Below, in pieces: positions 24,191-34,966 of a stretch of DNA of 64,000 nt. The position numbers and the translations under genes are program-made. Every line of letters starts with the position of its first letter. Position 1 is the first letter of the stretch. Under the pieces are notes generated by a model, which did no database searches, was not told where the DNA came from, and was given only the letters and a program-made list of their open reading frames with translations. Source of the stretch: Aquarana catesbeiana. Taxonomy: Eukaryota > Chordata > Amphibia > Anura > Ranidae. Location: the NCBI RefSeq assembly GCF_042186555.1, contig NC_133328.1:501297106-501361105 (forward strand), read 5' to 3'.

Positions 24191-24194
24191 TTAA

Positions 24195-24894
24195 TTAGAA
24201 AAAAAATGTTTTACTTGTCAAGGTTTCTCCCTTTGATCTGTAGATGAAAAACACAGAAAGTTACAAATGATACAATGTTTGGGCATGTATAGTATGCCCA
24301 GAGTCTGCAACTGGATATATAGTTATATGGTGGGCTCACCAGTAAGCTACTTGTAAAAATAAATAGTCTTTATTGGTCCCTCAAAACAGGCAAACACAAA
24401 TAGGTTTCTTTAGCAAAAAAAAAAAAAGGAATTATACAGCATGGCTCACTACCTAGTCCACACTGGTGGATTTATGGTTCCCACTTGTTTTGGGGTAAAA
24501 GACAAGCCACAGGAGCTCAGCAAAGCCAGCATCTTGGTCTCCAGAGAGTCTACCCCTGTTCAGCTGTGAATCATTTCACACTACCTCACATACACCTGCT
24601 GCTTCCTTCCTGTTGCTTTTCAAGACTCCCTTGCATGTGGCTTAACCCCTTCAAGACCGAAGTCCCTGGAATCAAGGTTTAGAATATCTTTCCCACCCAC
24701 AGTCTCTCTGAACCTCCACGTTATGGGTCCCAAGGAGGATTTACCAATTCTGTGATAACCAGCCCTCTTCTCTCTAACTGGACTGCACGGAACCCTTCAC
24801 CCTGCATGTCTGAAAACCCATGAGTACTTCAAAATGCATAGCAGTCATCCCCCTTAAAGGGACCACAACTCAAATAATAGGGATACATACATGC
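24195..24894. other. No gene recognised
   Basis: Contains an A-run near 24416-24428 and unassigned sequence. No credible frame. Confidence 0.5.
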
Positions 24895-25445
24895 TGTCCA
24901 TGGCATATACCTCATATCATATATAATATGCAGTATATATATATACATTTTAGATTATAAATTCATAGTTATCATAGTATTACAATATTATATATAATCT
25001 CAAGCTCTAGCAGTTGATATAAACATACCTCACAACTTTTTGAGATGGGCACGAGGTACACCTATTAGCAAAAGTATATAGGCATAGGACACACCCCCTG
25101 CCACACCCAAAAAAAATAAGTTAAACTCACAGGTTCTTTTTTTACCACTACTATTCCTTTTTACTGGCTTTTGACATTTACAAATGCAGCAATTTAGAAA
25201 TTGGATGAAAGGTTTAGCACTAGGAAACACTTTTTGAATGATAAAAAGTGCATTTTATATACAACTGTATAGATCAGACCAAAATGAGGGACAAATAAGG
25301 AGGGGGGAGGGACAGAGGTACATTGTTCCAAATCAGGGGCAGTCCCTCAAAATTAGGGACAATTGGGAGCTATGTATAAATGTGCCCAGTCACATTTTTT
25401 CAGGATTTTCACTGCAGAGACAGTGTTGGGATACTGAATGGGTAA
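24895..25445 (+). repeat. Paralogous segment, filled site
   Basis: The flanks of the MITE at 25024-25374 match 27765-27885: AGCTCTAGCAGTTGATATAA to the left and AATGTGCCCAGTCACA plus TTTTCACTGCAGAGACAGTG to the right. The partner at 27.8 kb has these flanks joined without the MITE. Confidence 0.75.
25024..25374. mobile_element. MITE with CATACCTC ends
   Basis: 351 bp, starting CATACCTCACAACTTTTTGA and ending GGGACAATTGGGAGCTATG, which is its imperfect inverted match. TATAAA flanks both sides (25018-25023 and 25375-25380). The empty paralogous site at about 27817-27825 supports these limits. The 6-bp duplication does not by itself fix the superfamily. Confidence 0.85.
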
Positions 25446-25800
25446 CTCCACTTTCGTGGAGAAATTTATAGCAAATAGAAAAATAATATAGCATATACAA
25501 TTGCTACACAAACCCTACAGTAAGTTAATGTTAAAAAAATTACCTTTCTTTTTCATACTGCAGCCAATGTAATTTTCTGTAAAATTCAATGCAATATGGT
25601 AACAAGTACAGAATGCCCCCCAGACATGTCATTTCTTGCTTGGGTGGAGAACTTTGCACTAAGATGCATATCAGATTTTGGGCATCCTCTGCTAATTTTT
25701 TTTTCATTTTTGGTAAAATACTGCCTAAGGGTTAATCCCTTCTAAAGGGATGCAGACTCTGCAACTTATTTATTTAGAACACAGAAAGTACACCAGGTGA
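25446..25800. other. No gene recognised
   Basis: About 355 bases with no recognised feature. Confidence 0.5.
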
Positions 25801-26720
25801 TTAACCACTTCAGCCCCGAAAGGATTTACTCCCTTAATGACCAGGCCATTTTTGGCGATACGGCACTGCATTATTTTAACTGACAATTGCGCGGTTGTGC
25901 GACGATGTACCCAAATAAAATTGAAGTCCTTTTTTTTCCCTCAAATAGAGCTTTCTTTTGGTGGTATTTGATCAATTCTGCGGTTTTTATTTTTTGCGCT
26001 ATAACCAAATTAAAGACAGACAATTTTGAAAAAACCCAATATTTTTTACTTTCTGCTATAATACATATCCAAAAAAATAAATAAATAAAAACAAATGTAT
26101 TCATCAGTTTAGGCCAATATGTATTCTTACTCATATTTTTTGGTAAAAAACCCCCAATAAGCATATATTGATTGGTTTGCGCAAAAGTTATAGCGTCTAC
26201 AAAATAGGGGAAAGATTTATGGCATTTTATTATTATTATTTTTTTTTTTTACTAGTAATGGCGGTGATCAGTGATTTTTAGCGACATTGCGACGGACAGA
26301 TCAGACACCTAACTGACATTTTTGACATTTTTTTGGGAACCAGTGACATTAATACAATGATCAGTGCTAGAAATATGCACTGACATTGTACTAATGACAC
26401 TGGCAGGGAAGTGGTTAACATCAGGGGCGATCAAGGGGTTAAATGTGTTCCCTGTTTGTGATTACTAACTGTATGGGGACTGTGTGACTGGGGAAACACA
26501 CAGATCCCAAAAGACAGAAGACAGATCTTAGTTTCATCCCCTGACAGAACGGAGATCTGCCATGTTTACTATGGCAGATCTCCATTCTGTCTCTGCAGGG
26601 AACGATCGCGGGTGGCCGGCAGACATGAAGTCGGCTGGACCTTCTGATTGGCTCCCCCGCTGGCCAATCGGAGCGCGCATGCCCACGAATGCTAGTGCAC
26701 GAATTTGCACAGCCGAGCCA
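25801..26720 (+). mobile_element. TTAA-type element (CCACTTC end), plus copy
   Basis: Starts TTAACCACTTCAGCCCCG and follows the same order of blocks as the inverted copy at 757-1641, ending in a GTGGCCGGCAG region. GAAGTGGTTAA at 26407-26417 is an internal inverted match to the start, so a shorter ~610-bp unit is an alternative reading. The homology to 757-1641 continues past it, which favours the longer limits. The right end is approximate. Confidence 0.7.
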
Positions 26721-27067
26721 CCATTTAGTTAAAATGAATTAGTCGTTGCCATTTAGAATCTGTATCCAATCGATACAGTGTAACAAACAGCTTTTTCTTC
26801 AGAGCAGAAACAGGTAGGAATATGCTACAAAGTTTGTTAAAATTCTTGCAATATACATTGATCTCCCAGAGGGGATTGTTTTTTCCTCAGCAAAAGTGGA
26901 GATACTTTTTAAGATCCAATTCATATCAGAATGCTGTCGCTCTAATGCCTGTTTTGTTTTGCATCTATTATTGCCTTGCATTAAATAGCCTATTAAAGCT
27001 GAATAAGGTGAAATGCACAACACACAGAAATGAAGCAGGCTGCATTTTATAAACACAAGACACTATG
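26721..27067. other. No gene recognised
   Basis: About 350 bases. Overlapping short frames on both strands have no recognisable domains. Confidence 0.5.
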
Positions 27068-27233
27068 GGGGAGATTTACTAAAACGGGTGAACACAAAAT
27101 CTGGTGCAGCAGTGCACCGAAAACAATCAACTTCTAACTTCACCTTGTTCAATGAAGCTTTGACAATAAACCCTGGAAGCTGATTGGTTACTATGCACAG
27201 ATTCTGTGCGCACCAGTCTTAGTAAATCTCCCC
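27068..27233. mobile_element. MITE with GGGGAGATTTACTAA ends
   Basis: 166 bp with terminal GGGGAGATTTACTAAAAC and the inverted CTTAGTAAATCTCCCC. The body contains AAATCTGGTGCAGC and AGCTGATTGGTTACTATGC. A truncated relative lies at 7488-7586. Confidence 0.85.
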
Positions 27234-27244
27234 TCCGTGTATTA

Positions 27245-27735
27245 CATTGCCTTTTTTCTATTTACAGCAGCAGATTTAAAAAAAAAAAAAAACATTAACC
27301 TGTTATAGAGAATAAAATACTATCTTTGCTGTCAGTTGCCCTTTGCAGAGAAAAATTTGCAGGCAAGTTAAACTTTAAAATCTTGCAATTTGTATGCTCT
27401 ACTGAACAGCAGCCATGCTAGGCCTTGTAGTTCAGAGGAGGTGAGGCATTTGACATTTCCTATATGTGAATTATATAGCAGTCACCACCATATTACAGTA
27501 GACAGGTACATTGATCTCAGCTCTAGGTTACCATAGCTCAATGACAGATACTGTGTTATGCCTATTATCCAACTTCTCTCTACAAATAGGCAACCAGTTG
27601 TCTACAGAAGATGAAATGACGTGAGGACAGCTAGCTAATAATAGCCCTGGAAAGAAAAGTAGGGTAGAGTTCATGTATTTCTCCTGTGTGGAAAGAGAAA
27701 GGTAAAAATAAATACACAAGAGTGATTGCTGGCAA
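27245..27735 (+). repeat. ~500-bp dispersed repeat, copy 2
   Basis: Collinear with 11541-12055 over nearly its full length, with scattered indels including an A-run near 27278-27291. Followed at 27765 by a segment paralogous to 24960-25440. Confidence 0.75.
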
Positions 27736-27764
27736 AATAAAAAATCTGTGTTAAAACAAATCCA

Positions 27765-27885
27765 GGGTATTAACGTTATATTATAAAATAAGATTTTATA
27801 TCAAACTCTAGCAGCTGTTTAAAATGTACACAGTCACACTTTTCAGCGTTTTCACTGAAGAAACAGTGATTGGATATTTACAGGC
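27765..27885 (+). repeat. Paralogous segment, empty site
   Basis: AACTCTAGCAGCTGTTTAAA runs straight into ATGTACACAGTCACA and TTTTCACTGAAGAAACAGTG. It corresponds to the flanks of 25024-25374 without that MITE. Confidence 0.75.
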
Positions 27886-28003
27886 CCATTCACACCACAA
27901 CACTCTATGCATCACTGTGCATTGACAGCATTGCGTTGCACTAAACAGTCCACTCAAAATGACAAGCTGAAAGGCTCAGCAACGCACATGAAGTTAAAGC
28001 AGC

Positions 28004-28382
28004 ATAGGTGTGCTCACAGGGTGTGCCAGGTATGCCTGGGCACACCATAATCACCCTGTGTGGCGCAGATCCCCCCTGTTTTGCTATTTTACCAAATCAA
28101 AAGAAAAATTCTCCTTGTTTCTTTTTTCTCCTAACAAATTGTAAAAGAATAATTAAAAAAAATAAATGTGTAAAAAAATAATAAAAAATAAATTAAAAAT
28201 ACTGACACCATCCACTGCCCTACTGACACCAATCTCTGACCTTATGACACCATCCACTGCTCTACTGACACTGTTCACTGCTCTACTGACACCATCCGTA
28301 TATATACAGATACACACACATGCATGTGTGTTTGCGCTTTGGGGTGCACACCCTAATGCAATAGGCCGCACACACCTATGTA
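28004..28382. mobile_element. MITE with CATAGGTGTG ends
   Basis: Left CATAGGTGTGCTCACAGGGT and right GCACACACCTATG are imperfectly inverted. The interior has ~20-bp tandem units around CCACTGCTCTACTGACACCA (about 28205-28300). The right end also matches 35358-35395 in reverse orientation (TGTGCGCAGCCTATTGCATT). Confidence 0.7.
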
Positions 28383-28489
28383 GAGCAGACTGCATTTTAT
28401 CTTAGCCTAAAACTCAGGACACAGGGAATTGTGTTGCGCTGTGTATTGCAGTGCACACGTGTTGATGCACTGGGGTCCCATTCATATTT

Positions 28490-28862
28490 AAGCTACTTTC
28501 ACACTGGGGTGGTTTTCAGGTGCTTTAGCACTAGAAATAGCCTCTGCAATGCACCTGAAAACTGCCTCCCATTCATTGCAGTGTGTCTTTTCACACTTGG
28601 GCGGTGCGCTTGCAGGACATTATGGAAAGTCCCGAGAGCAGCATCTTTGGGGTGGGGTGGGACCGCTGTATTTAGTGCTCCCAAAATGCCCTACCTATTG
28701 CAATAAAAGTGCTTTGAAAGTGCTGCAAAATGGGAGTTTTTACCCTTTTTTGGGTAAAAAATGCCCCGCTAGTGGCCAAAAAGTGCAGCAAAAGCACAGC
28801 TAAAACAGCACTAAAGCACCGCAAAAACAACGGCCCGCCCTGTCATGGTGAAAGAAGCCTTA
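28490..28862. mobile_element. MITE with CTTTCACACTGGGG-like ends
   Basis: Left TAAGCTACTTTCACACTGGG and right CATGGTGAAAGAAGCCTTAA are imperfectly inverted. The interior is rich in GCACCTGAAAAC- and AAAGTGC-type motifs. No transposase frame. The limits are approximate. Confidence 0.6.
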
Positions 28863-29346
28863 ATTGATGTTGACGTGTTGTACTAGCACATGCATTATCC
28901 CAATAGGGAGACTTTTCCTTGTCAAAAGAAGTTTATTGAGTATACAATGTTATAAAGATACATAAAGTAAGTTTACAAGGATCTATAAAGTAAGCTCATT
29001 GTTTTACAGTAGGGTTTATATAGGTAAATATCATGAAATTTCAAATATTAAACATTGGGTTCACGTAAACCTAAATTAAAGATATATATAATTTCCTTAG
29101 TTACTTTTGTAGGTATTTAAATGATTTATACCTACTATACATATTGTTTACAAGTAGAGTGTATATAGGTCAAATAAATTCTGATAATGAGCTTTAATCG
29201 TAAGGTGGAGAAAAGTAAAGAGAAAGAAGAAAAAGGGTTGAAAGGTAGAGGTATGGTCCACAAGGTTGTCCCGCTTGTCAGTTTATTATTCTTTTTAGTT
29301 CTCTTTGAAGCCTTAGAATGGGTGTCTCTGTAAGTCATTTAATCTG

Positions 29347-32300
29347 TTACCATGGCAACAGGACAGAGTCATTGAAGTTTGACAGGAACTGTTGTTTTAT
29401 CCAAGGATGCCAAAGTTTTTCAAATTTTGGAATTTGATTTTGATCGATGGCTACCATCTTAGCATGGGACATTGTATTATTCATTCTGTGAATTGTTTCT
29501 GCTAGTACCAATGTAGGAGATTTCCATGCCTTGGCCACTGTTTGTTTTGCAGCCGTTATTAGTTGGATCATAAGTTTGAATTGAGAGAGTGTTAACCATT
29601 CCGGTTTTAGATTAAGTAAAGTTAAATATGGATCTGGTTGTATTATTTTTTAAAATATTTTAGATGCAATCATGAAGATTTCCTTCCAGAAGGTTTGGAT
29701 TACTGGGCACGTCCACCATATGTGTAAATATGTGCCTATTTCTGGGCATCCTCGAAAACAAAGAGCTGAGGTATTAGGTGAATATTTTGCCACTCTAGCG
29801 GGTACAAGGTACCAGCGAGTTAGGACTTTATAATTTGTCTCCAGTGCTAAGATGTTGGGTGAAGATGACTTAGATGTGAGCCATATGTTAGACCAGTCCG
29901 TGTCTTCTAAAGTTCGTCCCAGGTCCTCCTTCCACCTCTGAACGTAAGAGGGTCTATTAAGATTTGGTACTCCATATAATTGATTATAAAGTGATGAAAT
30001 TGTACCTTTAGCAAATGGATCTTTTGTACAGATTGATTCAAAAATGGATAATTGGGATAATGGTGTAGGAATGGTGTATAGAAATTTTTGATTTGGAGAT
30101 ATCTAAATATCTCAGAGTTTGGTAGATCATATTTTTCTCTAAGCGATGGGAATGAAAGGAATGATTTAGATGCTATGAAGTCATTTAGTGTCTGAATGCC
30201 TGATGTTGTCCAAGCTTTAAAAGAATTTGGGTAGATCCATGCCGGATAAAAGGCCGGATTTCTGATAAAAGAAAGGCGAGGATTGTGTGGAGATTGTAAC
30301 TGATATTTGGTTTTTAGTTTATCCCAGAGAGATAAGAAGTGTTTAGTTATGGGATTATGAATTTTAAAGTGGTCTTTAGGATCAAGCCATAATAAATTTG
30401 ATATTAATAGAGGGTCATTTTCTGAAGCCTCTATAAATACCCATAATGGGATTTCCTGTTTTGCATGGTATTTGGACAGACTGGCCAAATGTGCTGCTCT
30501 GTAGTAGTTAGTAAAATTAGGGTATCCCAGGCCTCCTTTATTTTTGGGAAGATGTAGTGTGTGTATAGGTATACGTGGTTTAGAAGAGCCCCATATAAAC
30601 GAAGTTGCTCTTTTTTGTACTATTCTCAAAAAATAGGAAGGAATTGGAATAGGGAGGACTCCGAATAGATAAAGCAATTTGGGTAGAATAGTCATTTTGA
30701 TTGCATTAATCTTCCCCATCCAGGATAAAGGAAGTTGCGACCATTGTTTTATTAGATTTGTGATCTGTCTTAATACAGGAGGATAATTGGTTGAGGATAA
30801 GTCAGAATGAGAGGCTGTTAAATGAATTCCAAGATATGGGATTGATTTTTCTGCCCATGTGAATGGGAGTGCAGCCCTAGCCGGGATCAATTCCATGTTT
30901 GTGAGTGAAATATTAAGCACTAGGCATTTCTTAGGATTAATCATAAGGCCGGATAGGGCTGCAAATCCATCAAGAGCTGGTATTAAGTTAGGACCAGAGA
31001 CCTGTGGTGATGATAGAAAAAGTAATATATCGTCTGCAAATATACATAATTTGTGTGTAATACCTCCTACTTCAATGCCAGTTATAGTTTGGTTTGTTCT
31101 GATATATTGGGCCATGGGTTCGAGTATAAGGGCAAATAATAAGGGAGATAATGGGCAACCCTGTCAGGTACCTCTTTCGATATTAAAGGCTTCAGATTTG
31201 TATCCAGCATATTTTATATAGGCTTTGGGTTTATTATATAATGCTTTGATCCATGTTAAAAAGTGGGGTCCAAAACCCCATTTTTGTAATGAATATTGCA
31301 TATATTGCCAGGATACTGTGTCAAATGCCCTCCTAATATCGAGAGATAGAAAACATAAAGGGATTTTCCGTTTTTTAGCAATATGTGCCAATAACACTGC
31401 CCTGCGTATATTATCGCCTGCCTGTCTATTTGGCATGAAGCCTACTTGATCTTTATGTATTAATTTTCCTATAATGCTATTGAGGCGTTTTGCTATTATT
31501 TTTGCTAATAATTTAATATCGAGGTTTAACAGAGAGATAGGCCGATAATTCACACAGGAAGTATCATCAGAAAGGGGTTTTGGGATCATACAAACAATTG
31601 CCATTAGTGTTTCTTGCCGAAAAGAATGTCCATCTAGAAGTTTGTTAAAAGTTTCAGTGAGAATGGGAGAGAGTATTTCTTAGAATGTTTTATAGTATAA
31701 AGCCGAGTAGCCGTCTGGGCCTGGTCTTTTGTTAAGTTTTAGGTCTTTTATGGCGTTAGCAACTTCATCTATAGTTATAGGCTCATCCAAACTGCTTTTT
31801 TGATTCTGAGATAACTCAGGTAAGGTTATTTTTGAGAAGAAGGATTCAGCCTCTGTAGGATTAAATTCATTGTTTGTCTTGTATAAAGTTGCGAGATGTG
31901 AGTGAAATTTATGGACTATTTTAACTGGATTACAAGTGTAAACATTTTTTGATAATTTCAAACGTATGGGTTTGAAAGATTTGTTAGTTGAATTTAATGC
32001 CCGAGCCAAATATGTACCTGGTTTGTTTGTATTCATGTAGAAATTGTGTTTGGAGCGTTTGAGGGATTTATCAACTGACTCAGTGAGAAATAGATCGTAT
32101 TCCAATCTAGATTTTTCCAGATGAGATTTTGTACTCTGAGATGGATTATCTTGAAATGATATGTAGGCTGCATTAAAATTGAGTTCTAGTTTTTTTGCTA
32201 GATTTTTGCGTTCCCGTTTAAATAGTGCCATTTGTCTTTGTATTGTACCACGCAAGACAGGCTTATGAGCTTCCCACAGTGTTATTGGGGAGATGTCTGT

Positions 32301-32465
32301 TGTATTATTAATTGATATGTATTCCTTTAAAGCTTGTTCAATGGCCATCTGATGTAGTGGGTGTTTGAGCATTATGTCCGGTAAGTACCACGTTGGGTCA
32401 TGCGCTTTTGGTATGGCTGAGGCTATAGTAGTGTATACTGCATTATGGTCAGACCACGGAATCGG

Positions 32466-32500
<35 letters not shown>

Positions 32501-32763
32501 TCTTTAATTTCTGATGATAAGGTGAATGGTGTGGATCGGTGAAATGCAATTAGAGTTCCCCTTTGCTTGGTACAGGCAGAAGCCGTGTAAATTTGTTGAT
32601 AAAAAGGAGAAATATATTTTGGAGTAGAATCTTTGGTGAAGTGTGTTTCTTGGAGGCATACTATGTGAGCCTTCTTGTTATGGAAAGTACGGAAGGCTTT
32701 GGTCCTTTTTTTAGGGACATTTATTCCCTGAACATTCAGGGAAAGTATATTCAGTGGTGCCAT
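29347..32763 (-). pseudogene. LINE ORF2 (endonuclease–reverse transcriptase), broken
   Basis: The frame starts MAPLNILSLNVQGIN with the APE-type endonuclease motif I, then CLQETH (motif with catalytic Glu). At 32499-32468 a TA microsatellite stands in for the middle of the endonuclease, and only the final SDHNAV block follows, in another frame. The reverse transcriptase has KRPGPDGY, IPKP, NYRPISLLN, LDIRRAFDTV, QGCPLSPLLF and the catalytic FADD (about 31029-31040). A C-terminal CFRGC-x7-H-x5-C zinc-knuckle-like motif lies near 29690-29760. Damage read directly: TAA at 31682-31680, TGA near 31166, a one-base shift at an A-run near 30094, and TAA near 29650. The polymerase core is otherwise well preserved. 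The product would have nicked target DNA and primed reverse transcription. Confidence 0.92.
32468..32499. repeat. (TA)n microsatellite inside LINE endonuclease
   Basis: About 15 TA units. The protein before it reaches only about 87 residues into the endonuclease and the protein after it starts at the last endonuclease motif, so about 130 codons are missing here. Confidence 0.95.
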
Positions 32764-33710
32764 GGCAATAGATCAAATAGTTTTGACTTACTTTTTGTTA
32801 TGCAGAGCTGACTGCACAGATCAACCTGTGTGGACTGAAGAGATGAATAGATAGAAAAGAAACCAGTGAATTCTGGAGTAAAGAGTAAACAAAAAACATA
32901 TGAGATTAGATGATACATTGTATAAATGATTTTTTGCAAGTAATCACAATTTACCCGTGAAAGAGAATAAATATCTCTCTCAGGGGAATAAGTGCCTTCG
33001 TTACACTCCCACATAATATGGTTGGGAGAATGAGGAGGGCTAATGGGGGTACACGGATCTTCCGCTTACAGGAGAGAAGTGCTATGTCAAAAGACATCAA
33101 AATGATGATTCATTAATTGGAGTGCAGAATATAGTTTTTGTTGAAATTATTTATTCCAGGGTGGTTGTATATGGTTAGTCTTGCCATAGGCTAAATAATT
33201 CAGTTAGAAAGGTACTGTTAATAACTTTGGTATTGATGAAGATAGTTTGAATTATTTTGGGATTTTAACCCTTTTTAGAGTAAACAATTACATGCTTTAT
33301 TCATATGTAACTGTTTAGATATGTTAACTCATAAAATTGAGGTTGTATTGCTTCAGATTAGAATAAACAAAAACATAATTCTAGGAACTAATATATTTGT
33401 TTTAAGAAAAGAAAGAAAAAAAAAAAAAAAAAGCTTCCATTACTTCTGGATTATTGAACATATTTGTCCTAAAAAGTAATAAATCTATTGTTATTACCTG
33501 ATAATATATAACTGAACAAGAATTTCCTTATTTCACTTATATATTCTAAGGCTATATGAATCAGCAGTAATAAGAAATATAACTGGAATGTAACATGATC
33601 CCACACAGTGTGTGACTATCAGAATGCAGTTACATTCAGTTATAAATACAGGTTTTTATAGAGAACCATCTCTTAGTATAATAAATGAAGAGATATCAGG
33701 AATTAGGATG
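32764..33710 (-). other. LINE inter-ORF spacer
   Basis: About 950 AT-rich bases lie between the ORF1 stop and the ORF2 Met. The spacer includes an A-run at about 33416-33432 and no credible frame. That is long for an L1-type element. Whether it helps ORF2 translation or is a later insertion cannot be told from one copy. Confidence 0.7.
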
Positions 33711-34778
33711 TCAGTCCATTGAATCTTCTTGGTCCATGGATGATGTGGCATAACGGCCTCTTTTGTGAGAATGATGATTCCCATTTTGTTCTGGAATTTT
33801 CTGGGTGCTGCCTGAAGGTGAAGATGATGCCATTCTTCTGCGTGTGGGAGTGTTGCTGCTTGTGGGTTCTGTCAGATTTAATTTTAAAAGGGTTTGTTGT
33901 AGTTCATCTGCTGATCTGCTTCTGTAAATTGTACCTTGGTAGTTAAATCTGACTGAAAAGGGGAAGCCCCATTGATACATAATGTTGTGGTGTTGCAGTT
34001 CCATTAGTTGGGGTTTCATGGATCGTCTTTTAGTAATAGTAAGTTGGGATAGGTCAGCAAAAATTTGATAATTGTGTCCTTGAAAATTAAGTTCCTTTTT
34101 TTCTCTTGCAGCAATTAGTATTTGTTCTTTCGTTCTGTAATAATGAAATTTTGTGATTATATTACGTGGGGGTCCATCTTTCTTTTTGGCTGTGAGGGCT
34201 CTGTGTACTCTGTCCAGTTCTAAACGTTCAATAGGGATATCTGGCTTTAGTTCTTGTAATAGAGCAGTAATAGTAGATTGCAGGTCTGTCACAGTTTCAG
34301 GTATTCTCCTTATGCGCAAGTTTGAACGTCTGGCTCTATTTTCGTAATCTTCGAGCTTAGTTTGGAGTATTAAATTCTCTTTTTTTAATTGTTCCAATTC
34401 TGTTATATTTTCTTGGGTTGTAATTTCAATTTCATCAATTTTTATTTCTAAGGCTGCGGTGCGGTTTCCCAGCTCTCTTATTTCTTTGGTTAGGCTGTTT
34501 GTTATTTGGTCTGAGGTTTGTTTTAAAGCCTTATGAAGCATCTTTTCAAATTGTAATAATATTACTGGGGATACTGAGGAGGCTTGTGGAGAAGTTTGTG
34601 AGAGGATTTGTTCTGTATCTGACTCAAATGGAGAGTCTTGCTGTGACATTTTCTGTCTGTGAGAGCGCCCTGATGCTGTATCTTGTGAGGTGACTGGAGC
34701 TGCTTCAGCTGCAGTGAGTTCCTGTGAGCTCTTTGTGAGGTGATTTTTATTTCTGCCACGGTTTCCTCCCAGTACCAT
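33711..34778 (-). CDS. LINE ORF1 protein (L1-type RNA-binding chaperone), intact frame
   Basis: The predicted 355-residue product is the nucleic-acid chaperone that coats LINE RNA in the retrotransposition particle. The N terminus is Ser/Gln/Thr-rich (about 1-70). A coiled coil with heptad-like Leu/Ile spacing covers about 71-145 (…EIKIDEIEITTQENITELEQ…), as expected for trimerisation. An RRM-like domain starts at the conserved RRSNLRIRRIPE (about 151-161). The C-terminal domain carries FADLSQLTITKRR (about 240-252), and the tail is basic and Ser-rich. I chose the Met at 34778 because the typical ORF1 start region follows it. The frame is open upstream to a Met at 34901, which would add 41 residues. 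No stop or frameshift was seen. It is the best-preserved coding sequence in the window. Confidence 0.9.
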   Translation of the reverse strand: MVLGGNRGRNKNHLTKSSQELTAAEAAPVTSQDTASGRSHRQKMSQQDSPFESDTEQILSQTSPQASSVSPVILLQFEKMLHKALKQTSDQITNSLTKEIRELGNRTAALEIKIDEIEITTQENITELEQLKKENLILQTKLEDYENRARRSNLRIRRIPETVTDLQSTITALLQELKPDIPIERLELDRVHRALTAKKKDGPPRNIITKFHYYRTKEQILIAAREKKELNFQGHNYQIFADLSQLTITKRRSMKPQLMELQHHNIMYQWGFPFSVRFNYQGTIYRSRSADELQQTLLKLNLTEPTSSNTPTRRRMASSSPSGSTQKIPEQNGNHHSHKRGRYATSSMDQEDSMD

Positions 34779-34966
34779 ATTTCCTGCCCAAACTTTCACA
34801 GTTTGTTCCCTGGGGCAAAAAGGTTCAAATGGATACCTTTTGAGCCTGCAGGCTCCGCTTTGTCCTTCTCTTCTCTCCTCAGCGGTGTGGAGCTCTAACA
34901 ATGCATGTCTGCTCCGCTAGGCTCCGCCTCCTGCCCCCGGGAGACTTTTCCTTACATCCTGTAACT

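Larger units (their letters stand above)
28921..34938 (-). mobile_element. L1-like LINE retaining both ends, with target duplication
   Basis: A 6,018-bp minus-strand element flanked by a perfect 15-bp duplication, GGGAGACTTTTCCTT (28906-28920 and 34939-34953). From 5' to 3' on the minus strand it has a ~160-base 5'UTR, ORF1 (34778-33711), a ~950-base spacer, ORF2 (32763-29347, broken) and a ~425-base 3'UTR ending CTCAATAAACTTCTTTTGAC. An AATAAA is near the end, but no poly(A) run separates it from the duplication. The insertion is not 5'-truncated, which is unusual among LINE copies. Its relative at 18984-21321 shares the CAATAAAC-type 3' end. Confidence 0.95.
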
